From positions 338,501-402,500 of the forward strand of contig JACEVL010000278.1 of the NCBI GenBank assembly GCA_020284085.1: a stretch of 64,000 bases of DNA, written 5' to 3'. How positions within the stretch are numbered: the stretch's first letter is position 1; each line of letters begins with the position of its first letter. The stretch is from Aporrectodea caliginosa. Its lineage: Eukaryota > Annelida > Clitellata > Crassiclitellata > Lumbricidae. This document shows, one piece after another, positions 55,359 to 64,000 of this stretch. The notes under the pieces were generated by a model. It worked only from the letters and a program-made list of their open reading frames with translations. It was not told the origin of the DNA and did not search any database. The position numbers and the translations under genes were made by a program.

Positions 55359-56457
55359 GGGAATGGCTAGTTCCTTGTGCCAGCAGATTCCATCCCTGAA
55401 GCTGAGAGCCCAGCAATTCGCCTTGACCCCTTCAACGAATTTCAGTCCCTGACTAGGTCATTAAATTTTAGCTCACGTTGAGTTATCAAATGAGGCTCAC
55501 GGCATTTATACGTAACCATCTCTGTCTCTCCTATGTCACAGTTTCACCAACATCTCCGATGGTCAAAACAGCCCGTGGATTGGGTAGGCCTACAGAAAGG
55601 CTATCATCATGTGGTAGTGGTCTTAGTGCCGATGGAAGATTAGGATATTCAATTGGCCTATTGCTTATGGAGGAATGGCCCAAAACATTTTATTGTCAAA
55701 AAGAAATAACAGTTTGAAACATGATTTTTAGCTCCCTTCATGTCATTGGAATAGCAAACGGCATAGACGGCCGAGAACCAGTAATCCATGCTCTGAGATT
55801 GACTGCGCAAGATGTGCAACAAATTTGAGGTATCCAACCTTTATCCTGGTCGCCAACCTTATATCCAAAGTAGGCCTACAATTCGTATGCTTTCTTAACA
55901 AGGGAGTTATCGCCTTCTTTTGAGATTTTTAAGTGAACTCGTTGTAGCACAACGGCTGTTGGCGCATACATGTATACGTTACATTTCGAACTCAACTTGC
56001 TACTCTAACGTTTGAAAAACAGAAAATAATTGCCATAATGGTGAACCCATATATTTATTCTTAAGTATGCTCCATGCTATTTATGCCCGTTGATTATCAA
56101 CATACGTGCAAACTACATCAACGCGTCTGTGTATATAACCTCCTTTTTATAGCCTGTCCTGCCAACATCCTTCATGACTAAGCATGACTGGGCATGCCCA
56201 AGCATGCCTAAGTCTTACTTTTACATTGCAACCTGCACTGAGTGCATGTCCAGGCATGCCTGAAATACACAAAACACTGCACCTTGTGGGCAGCATATAA
56301 GAAGACTGAAAATGTGAAAAAAATCCAAAAATGGGCTATATAAAAAACACTATACGTGATATGACATTTTCAAGGTCATTTTCGTGATCAGCAACCAAAA
56401 ATAGATAAGGTACACCCAACAGTTTTCAAGAGGCAAAACCTCTGCTGTTGTCCAGTG
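55359..56457 (-). pseudogene. CACTG transposon right half, unit 2
   Basis: Carries the N-terminal part of the transposase-like gene (about 55980 down to 55360) and the right terminus CACTGGACAACAGCAG followed by TTA. Small indels relative to 45661-46775. Confidence 0.8.
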
Positions 56458-56667
56458 TTATTGATGGATCCTAATATTGATTGTGACTTTCATTTCTATA
56501 ATAATGCTTAGTACCATACCAGACGATGTTCAGATATGGAACAGGTCGCGTCATTTGTTTCGCAGCTGCATCACAGATGATAATTGTTTTCTTTAATTCA
56601 CTTGAACTGCAGGAGCTTGTTTTATAAATTATCATATTCATTTGCTAGCTGTATAAACAAGTACAAC

Positions 56668-57213
56668 TGTTGAAGCTGTTTCGGAAGCCATGGTTGGACT
56701 CTGATCTTGTGTCCAGTGTGGCTGTGCCAGGTTACAGCTTTGTATCCAGATGCAGAGAGGGTTCTAGGGTTCTAGATTGTTGGATTTTTGTAATTTGAGC
56801 AGACATCGGCAGTGCACAACACCTTTGAATCAAATCACACCAGAACAAAAGAGAAGACATCATAGTTGGTGTTCTCGAATTGCTCACCTGGACACTCTGT
56901 GTACGACTTTAACACTGACATTGATTTCATGTTGTCGAAGTTAATGGTTTAATAGTAACTTATTACTTGCTGGAGATTTCCACATTGATCTTCTTAAAAT
57001 TGAGGAATATTCGTCCACAAGTGCATTTTTCAATATCATGAATTCATGCTAACTAATGCGTGCAATACTTCGACCAACCAGGATTACCCCATTATCTGAC
57101 TGACTGATTTACTGACTGATTGACAACGCCTTATCATTTGACAATTTTAAAATCTCTATGTATTGCATGCTTATTCTTTTAGATAAAGATATCGCCCATA
57201 ATAAACGACCTTT
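56668..57213 (+). pseudogene. LINE endonuclease fragment, unit 2
   Basis: Same decayed endonuclease as 46985-47530, with one extra base near 56876. Confidence 0.75.
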
Positions 57214-57250
57214 CAGTCAACGGAGAAACTGTAGAAGATACGGTAATTAT

Positions 57251-57428
57251 AATACAGTCAACTATAGAATGCGAGAACAACTCTAGAAATTAATAAGACA
57301 GTCAACTGTAGAACGTCATAAAAACTCTAGAAACACGGTAATAAGACAGTCAATTCTAGAACGCCAGAACAACTCTAGAAAACTCTATCAACAAGATTAG
57401 AACTCCAGAATAAGTATAGAAAGCATGG
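57251..57428. repeat. 45-50-bp tandem repeat, unit 2
   Basis: Identical by eye to 47568-47745. Confidence 0.85.
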
Positions 57429-57450
57429 TAATAATAAAACGCTTAATTAA

Positions 57451-57931
57451 ATTGAGGATCATTATGTGAATCTTAATGAAACTCAAGTGAAACTAGTTCG
57501 AAATTCGCCAATGGCTCATGGAATGTTTTGCGAGGACAAGAACTTCAGGAGTTTTGTTACGGATGGTCTATTCATCGACAAAGGATCATTCGGTGAGGTG
57601 TACGGTCCATTCGACTGGAAAGGGAAGAAATGTGCCATCAAGAAACGATGGCTTACCAAGGAGGATACAGAAAAACAACTTTCTGCTTGTCGTAAAATGA
57701 TGACTCTGCATCACAAAAATCTTATAACAGCTTACGACGTAAGTTTAGAGCCTCGTGCTGTTTATATATTGATGGAATACGCAAGTGGTGGATCGTTAAA
57801 TACGGTTCTCTCTGCGCTCAAATCTGATCTTCCGTTGGAAATTCTGAAGGATTGGGGCATTCAGATTGCTGAAGGCATGGCATATCTACATGAAAATAAC
57901 ATTGTTCACAGAGATCTCAAGTCACCTAACA
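57451..57931 (+). CDS. TKL-type protein kinase exon, unit 2
   Basis: Encodes exactly the same protein as 47768-48248, including the glycine loop, VAIK-type lysine and HRDLKSPN, with the donor A|GTGAGT at 57932. No later kinase exon follows within the window. Two identical 5' halves without C-lobes cannot both be parts of complete genes here unless the remaining exons lie beyond 64000. Confidence 0.78.
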
Positions 57932-59478
57932 GTGAGTACCGTGCGTATATAATTAGGCCTACTACTGCTGCTACTGCTACTGCTCCAACTGCTCCAACAA
58001 CAACAACAACAACTATTACTACTATTACTACTATTACTAATGAAACATGGAATGATATTTATAATCTCAGCAACCCTGATGACATATCGATCCTATTAAA
58101 TGATAAACTTAATAGAGCTTATAATGCTAGTTTTCCACTTGAGCAACGTAAACATAGAATATATAAAACTAAAACTAAACCATGGCTAACTAAATCATTA
58201 TTAAAATCTTGCAAGAAGAAAAATAGGCTGTATAAATATTATCTTAAACATAAAACGGTTGAATCTTTTAATAAGTATAGAACCTATAAAAATAAACTTA
58301 CAATCATCCTACGTAAATGTGAAAAACAATATTACGTACCGGTATCAAGGTTGGATTATCATAAAGATAACTTAAAGGGAGTTTGGAGGGTCATTAAGGA
58401 AGCGCTGCACCAGAATGGGTTAAAACAGTGGACTACCACACTACGGATTGATAATAAGATAGTAGACGACCCTACTATAATTGCAAATACATTTAATAAT
58501 TATTTTGCCACAATAGGTCAAAAAATGGCTGCTGATATACCTACCTTTTCTTCTTCCTCGTATCGTAAGTACTTAAAACTAGAGAATTCTAACTCTATGT
58601 TCATAACCCCTACCACCGAGTCTGAAATCCAGGACATTCTAGCTAACCTGAAGAATACCAAAGCTAGTGGTTCTCTTGATTTACCAGTCGATGTTTTAAA
58701 ACAGTTTGGTAACTTTATATCTCCGCCGTTGACTCATTTGATTAATCAATCTTTAGTTACGGGCATTGTTCCTCAAAACATGAAGATTGCTAACATCTCC
58801 CCTATTTTTAAAACAGGGGATTGTTGTGAGGTGGTGAATTATCGTCCCATCTCAAAATTACCCTGCTTCTCAAAAATATTAGAGAAGGTCATGTATAAGC
58901 GTGTTTATGACTTTCTAACAGTTAATAATATTTTATATGATAAACAATTTGGATTTAGGAAGAATCACTCTACTAACTTAGCTATCATCGAAGTTATAGA
59001 TAAAATCTCGGAAGCTATGGATGACCGCAGTTGTACACTGGGTGTATTCCTTGATCTGTCGAAAGCCTTCGACACTTTAAATCATAATATACTTTTTGCC
59101 AAATTACACCATTATGGTATCCGCGGTATTGCTTTAGAATGGTTTAAGTCTTACTTCACTAACAGATTTCAACAAGTCTCTTATGCTGGTATTCTCTCTA
59201 ACATGGCGCCCTTACTCTGTGGGGTTCCGCAAGGTTCTGTATTGGGTCCTTTATTATTTTTAATTTATATAAATGATATTACAAATTGCTCTCTGGTTTT
59301 GAACTTGGTACTGTTTGCAGATGACACCTCTGCATTTGTATTTAGCAAAAATTACTATGACCTCTTCCACACCATGAACTTAGAATTAAGCCACTTGTCT
59401 TGTTGGTTTCAAGTTAATATGCTATCTTTGAATATTAAGAAATCTAACTATATATGTTATTTAAAATTAGTAAATTAA
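57466..59478 (+). CDS. kinase-RT reading frame, unit 2, truncated
   Basis: Same fusion frame as unit 1 but 670 codons long. It stops 20 residues after the NMLSLNIKKSNY stretch of the RT thumb, where the DNA of the two units diverges abruptly. It keeps the proline of VLGP that unit 1 has lost, and FADDTSAF. Confidence 0.5.
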   Translation: MNLNETQVKLVRNSPMAHGMFCEDKNFRSFVTDGLFIDKGSFGEVYGPFDWKGKKCAIKKRWLTKEDTEKQLSACRKMMTLHHKNLITAYDVSLEPRAVYILMEYASGGSLNTVLSALKSDLPLEILKDWGIQIAEGMAYLHENNIVHRDLKSPNSEYRAYIIRPTTAATATAPTAPTTTTTTITTITTITNETWNDIYNLSNPDDISILLNDKLNRAYNASFPLEQRKHRIYKTKTKPWLTKSLLKSCKKKNRLYKYYLKHKTVESFNKYRTYKNKLTIILRKCEKQYYVPVSRLDYHKDNLKGVWRVIKEALHQNGLKQWTTTLRIDNKIVDDPTIIANTFNNYFATIGQKMAADIPTFSSSSYRKYLKLENSNSMFITPTTESEIQDILANLKNTKASGSLDLPVDVLKQFGNFISPPLTHLINQSLVTGIVPQNMKIANISPIFKTGDCCEVVNYRPISKLPCFSKILEKVMYKRVYDFLTVNNILYDKQFGFRKNHSTNLAIIEVIDKISEAMDDRSCTLGVFLDLSKAFDTLNHNILFAKLHHYGIRGIALEWFKSYFTNRFQQVSYAGILSNMAPLLCGVPQGSVLGPLLFLIYINDITNCSLVLNLVLFADDTSAFVFSKNYYDLFHTMNLELSHLSCWFQVNMLSLNIKKSNYICYLKLVN

Positions 59479-59886
59479 GGATACCTGAATCCTTTAACCC
59501 TTTCATATTCATCGATAACACTCCAATTATGCCTGGTGACCAGAGTTAAATTTTTGGGTATCATCAATTGGAAATTGAAACCACCCCACTTGGAAAGCCC
59601 ATGCCAAAAGCATGTATTAAATAAAGTCTCCAAAATTACAGAAATTATTTGTAAACTTAAATGGTCTCTGCCAAGCTCATCCTTGAAGTTATTATATACA
59701 ACTCTTCTATTGCCATATCTAAATTACTGTACTTTAGTTTGGGCTGGTGGCTATCAGAGCATGCTTAAGCCTGTATTTTTGTTACAAAAGAGGACAGTTA
59801 GAACTATCTGTGGAGTCCACCATGCAGTTGAGAGCTCAAGTCTGTTTAAATCTATATATCGCCTGAGAATAAGCTGGTCTCCCTGA
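58033..59886 (+). pseudogene. CR1-type LINE reverse transcriptase, unit 2
   Basis: Equivalent to 48350-50175. The RT is interrupted at 59450-59610 by clustered differences that bring in a stop and frameshift. Downstream (59610-59886) it again matches unit 1 closely. 59888-60112 repeats the short following frame. Confidence 0.88.
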
Positions 59887-60455
59887 GGTGGCTCTGAGAA
59901 ATTTAGGAAAATTTACATTTAGGCTACATTTACATTCATACTTTACAACAACTACGCATACAGTGGCAAAAAGTACCACAATAGCACATTATTCGGAGAT
60001 CAAAAACAAAAATAAAGCCGATACAATATTATTAAGATTTAGAGAATGTCTGATTATGCGCAGTTATATCTATAGCTATGATCTGAAGAACATGAACATT
60101 ACTCATATCTAAAAATTGGAGCAGGTTAGATCTTGAGACAAGCATTAATAATTAGCATTATCCAAATTGTATATGTATTTGTACAGTGAGCGAATGATGA
60201 AGGATTTCTTATGCAGTAATGTACGAAAGTACGGTTGTTCAAATTACCCACTTTCTCTTAAGCTAAATTTATGAAGGTACTGCGCTCAGCTCTGCGTGAA
60301 AACAAGTCAATCCCCCCGCGCTCCCAAAGAAGTGACGACTTGTGTCAAATCGGTCGTATAGAGGATGCCACCCATCTGATGGCCTTGCACCTTAAGGCAC
60401 CCTTATAACGGCAAGTGCTGGGTAACGGCGCCCTAGAAATTGTCGCTGTTATTAT

Positions 60456-60743
60456 TGTATGTATGTATGTATGTATGTATGTGCTGTATGTATGTATGTA
60501 TGTATGTATGTATGTATGTATGTATGAGCACTTGTTATAGCGCTCCTTCAAGATTTCTACTCAGAGTAAGTGCTCCCGTGACTACAGTGCGGACACTGAA
60601 TCGGAGTTTCACGTCGAAGCGCATGAGCAATTGCGAGTGAAGGACTTGCCCAGGGTCCCTACGCGGCGGCTTGAGGTGGATTCGAACCCGCAAACCCTCC
60701 GGCTGCAAGGCACTTAGCATACCCCTACACCACCGCGCCCCAC
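60456..60743 (-). repeat. tRNA-derived SINE, unit 2
   Basis: Copy of 50762-51041 with a TGC interruption in the (TATG)n tail (60481) and several extra changes in the LINE-like tail (GAGTAAGTGCTCCCGTG). Confidence 0.85.
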
Positions 60744-60924
60744 AATTAATAATATTTATTAAACAAAGCGACCTGAGGACTGACTCCTGAGCCCTGCTGG
60801 ACAAAAAATGGCACTGGACATTTATTTTCTGCACTATAGATTGGTCAGTTAATAACGACAATCGATTCTTACCAATTGCAGTGCTGTGATGTCTACTGAA
60901 TCTCAAAATTCTACTAGATCTAGA

Positions 60925-61490
60925 CAGCGATGGGAGCAAGTTAACTAAAAAGTTAAAAACGTTTAGTTAAACTTACATTGCTTATATAGTTAAGGATGAA
61001 CTTTAACTGGAGAAAAATAGTTTAGTTTAAACTAAAGTTTAACTAATATTGTTTAGGCCTAGTTATTAACTGAAAATTTTAACTTAAACATCAGCAATTG
61101 CCGGTACGCAACTATCTTCTGCAATGATTGTCATAAGTAACTGGTTTTATTACTGAAGTCAAGTGAACTGCATTGCATGATGCATCATCGTTTGCATTAG
61201 CAACTGTCTTCGTTATTTTCTGGAAGAAATGTAGTAGAACTATTAGTCTAGTACACATTACATAGTTTGAAAGTTAAATTGTCATTAGGCGGTGCTTTAT
61301 TACAGTTCACTTAGGCATAACCTCTGTTATTGTGAAAATATTTGTAAACACAATTGTGTCAACAAGTTGAAAAAAGTTTAGTTTAATTAACTTATTAAAA
61401 AAATCAGTTGCCAACTTTAATTAAACTGTTTTACATTAGTTGAAAAATAGTTAAAGTTTAACGAAAAAATTAGTTTAGTGCCCATCACTG
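60925..61490. mobile_element. hAT-type MITE, unit 2
   Basis: Same 566-bp element and GATCTAGA duplication as in unit 1, so it was inserted before the duplication. Confidence 0.92.
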
Positions 61491-61498
61491 GATCTAGA

Positions 61499-62028
61499 GT
61501 TTCTAAGCTTATTGTTGTTCTACGCTTGTTGAACATTAGTGCAGTTGGAGAGTTATGTTTTCAAGCCCTTTCCTGCAGTTATGTCAGGAGCATCAAAATA
61601 ATAAGCCAAAATCGCTTCTTTAGAGTTTAACATGCTAATTGAATTTCCCCTGAATTGGATTGTTTTGACTGCTATTGCAAGCTCCTGACCTTCCTTTGAC
61701 TCCCATGTCGGAACACTTAGCACCGCCAGTGATGCAAGTAGTTGCTAAAGACGACTGGCGTGAAACCTTACTGCTAAATGCTTACTGTAGCTGTGCCCTT
61801 TCCTGGTAATATCTAGCAAAACAACTATACGCTTTCTATATATAATGCAACTATAATGTTTCTGAAGCCCTTTCCTGCAGATTTTGCTTTTCATGTCATT
61901 GCGCAACAGATCTGTGACTTGATCGGGTAGTGTCCACTGTCCAGCCATATACCTCTGTGCACCTCTCATAATAATGGTCGGACTCCATCCGATCATGTCA
62001 CCGATCTGCTGCACAACAACCTGCACTG
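61499..62028. other. no gene recognised, unit 2
   Basis: Copy of 51794-52323, essentially unchanged. Confidence 0.4.
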
Positions 62029-62213
62029 CGGTTTATGCCTAAAAACTGCTTGATCACCTATAAAGCACTGAATGACTGCTTGCCAGATTATATCTCAGAC
62101 CTCTGCATTCGGGTAGCAGATAACCGAAACAGAAGTCGTGACTTAGAATCCTGCATTTAGAAAATCAAATACAAGTCCCGCGGTCTCCCACGAGGATTGT
62201 AGACCTATTTAGC
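62029..62213 (+). pseudogene. L2-like LINE fragment, unit 2
   Basis: Copy of 52324-52505 up to about 62130, then noticeably altered to 62213, where the hAT-like end begins. Confidence 0.7.
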
Positions 62214-64000
62214 AGTGGCGTAAATCATGGGGGGGGGGACAGAGGGGGACTGTCCCCCCCAAAGTTTTGACTGGGGGGACAGCAGTGTTGACTGTCCCCC
62301 CCAAAGTTAAACATTTTTTCTAACAATTCTCAAAGAAACTCTCGTCTGTAATGTGGCTCGGAAGGTCTCTGTGTATTACAAAAAAGACTAGCATCGCGCT
62401 CATCCATCATCTATGGTTGTACAGATTACATCCATCAGCTCAAGGCTCGGTTGTCGCTTGAAACATGATCTTGTGTAGCAAGTTGTTGGGCCACAAAATT
62501 CCTCGTGCCTCGGGATTCCATCTTCGTCATCTGCTCTCGGGCTAGTCGGCCTATCGCATCATATGCCTTCTCTGTCTCTGTCTGTCTGTCTCTCTCCGCA
62601 TTTCTGTCTTTGTGTCTTTCTCTTTATTTAGTCTAGCACTGCATGTCGGCAGCCACGCACATAAGATCAACGGTTTAATATCGTTGTAATATTGTTCTTC
62701 AATCTTCATATTAAATTTGGTCTCAGACCACAGGCTCAAATCGAGAGCAAGACCAAGCCACTGTTCACTGTATTTGAGACCCCATTATTGACGAGTCATG
62801 GGTTCTACTTCTAATGCATCTTCAATCAAACGTCTCAGACAGTCATTGTTGAGTTTCAGTTCCAGCAAAAAGAAAAAACCGGGTATGTATTACAATATAT
62901 ATCAGTTCCAATAAAGCTTGATGACAGCGTTGCAGCTGGCCAGGAGAGGGATTCGTGGGATCTGGACTTCGAGTCCGTGCCCTCTGAACTTGGAACCATA
63001 GATATTGCTCAGATTCAATGAGAGTTTACAGAAACCTCATCCTTACCCCTTATGGAAAAATATAACTTTTAGTTCCGATCCATTGAAGCCTAGCCTGAGC
63101 CTCCCTACAGTAGGCCTATATAAATAATAAATGTATATTATGTGATGTCTATTTTGGATTTTTCAGTTGAATGTGTGTTGGAATAATGTATACAGAAAGA
63201 TATTTAACATGCATCAATGGTAATCTGTTAAAGACAGTCAATTTTATTCTGGTCGTATACATAGACCTCGTACATATACTAAACCTGCTTAAACTAATTT
63301 TTGGTCGATTGTTGTGTGAAAGTCATAATAACAGCTACTGTCCTCATTGTTTGTGGCACAGGATATAATTATATAGTTACAATATTGAACTTGTACCACT
63401 TTGTGATGAGTATGCTATTGATATATATCTACAATGTAGCTACGTTAGATCACAGAAATGATCATCTCATGTATACGCCAGTTTTGCATCTGTGTATAGG
63501 CCCTACCTATTTTTTGTTTTTTGCACTTTCTAGCTTCGTGGTGAATAAAGCATATACATATGAACTCTATAATCAGCATGCAGTTGATGAATTATTAATA
63601 TTTGTGTATTCTCTGTCCCCAGGGGCGGATCCAGGGGGCCAATCCGGCCATGGCCCCCATTTGAAATTTACACAGGGCGTGGCCCCCCCCATCGCCAAGT
63701 AGACAATGTTCACGCTGTGATCTTTCATGCAGAAAAAAAGAAATAAATAAATAAAATATATTATTTTTATACAACTAAATAGCTTCTCTCGAGTGTTGTC
63801 TTTCAAATTTCAAAATATCAAATTTTAAAATGTTGTGTTTCTTGAACATTTAGTAAAACTATATCATTACTACATGGCTTCTCGATAAGTTAGTTGAATC
63901 CTTCTTGCTTGATTTGTGTGCCGTTTGTTAACTATTTCTGCTATCTGCGTCCTGGCAAGCAATTTGTTTACCTTTGCTCAATCTAGATCTTTTTCCCTGT
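62214..64000. other. hAT-like end and unrecognised sequence, unit 2
   Basis: Begins CAGTGGCGTAAATCATGGGG (with a longer G run than unit 1), then follows 52611-54280 closely. CAGGGGCGGATCCAGG recurs at about 63622. The window ends just as the LINE C-terminal fragment starts. Confidence 0.5.

Larger units (their letters stand above)
54700..64000. repeat. tandem duplication unit 2 (incomplete)
   Basis: Starts at 54700 inside the endonuclease of the PHD-type LINE (equivalent to 45003) and follows unit 1 to the window end, about 400 bp short of the unit length. Most differences are single bases and microsatellite lengths. Three places differ far more (59450-59610, 60565-60730, 62135-62215). Confidence 0.95.

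Overview
This is metazoan nuclear DNA, not microbial. It is AT-rich and dominated by fossil mobile elements. Animal-type non-LTR retrotransposons (CR1/L2-like) lie beside Ty3/gypsy, piggyBac, hAT, Mutator-like, CACTG-terminated and Maverick/Polinton-type sequence, tRNA-derived SINEs, and long (ATT)n, (TA)n and (TATG)n microsatellites. There is one recognisable cellular coding segment, a TKL-type protein-kinase exon with a consensus splice donor. The palindrome TAGGCCTA is strongly over-represented. A marine invertebrate with a large repeat load is the best guess; I cannot name the species.

Layout. 0-10 kb: an L2-like LINE interrupted at its stop codon by a hAT element (1300-2456), a Maverick-type DNA polymerase B remnant, a reverse-strand LINE cut by a hAT MITE (4775-5146), two SINE copies around (ATT)n, and a Ty3/gypsy pol with a LINE nested in it (6941-7618). 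10-24 kb: LINE fragments; a 9-bp-TSD Mutator-like element (16744-17224); a degenerate fibre-like gene region; an L2-like LINE; and two copies of a roughly 1.3-kb repeat, one split by a piggyBac element at TTAA while the other shows the empty site. 24-29 kb: a second decayed Ty3/gypsy. 29-41 kb: LINE tails, minisatellites including a strand-switching one (34.85-35.76 kb), fragments of a LINE family with a restriction-like endonuclease, and a hAT element (38414-38985).

41-46.8 kb: a DNA transposon bounded by CACTGGACAACA inverted repeats and TTA duplications. It encodes an unnamed transposase-like protein and is interrupted by a nearly full-length CR1-type LINE with a PHD-like finger. From 45.0 kb to the end, a unit of about 9.7 kb occurs twice in tandem (45003-54699 and 54700-64000, the second incomplete). 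Each unit holds the right half of that transposon, a LINE endonuclease fragment, the kinase exon, LINE reverse transcriptase, a SINE, a hAT element and LINE scraps. The arrangement is either a recent segmental duplication or two haplotypes placed end to end in the assembly.

What ties the window together is retroposition. Several LINE families end in conserved stem-loops, and the SINE carries the same 3' tail as the L2-like LINE, so it was probably moved by that LINE. The most unusual object is the 2.4-kb open frame at 47783-50191, which runs from the kinase N-lobe and catalytic loop straight into an intact reverse transcriptase domain. No complete host gene is visible.
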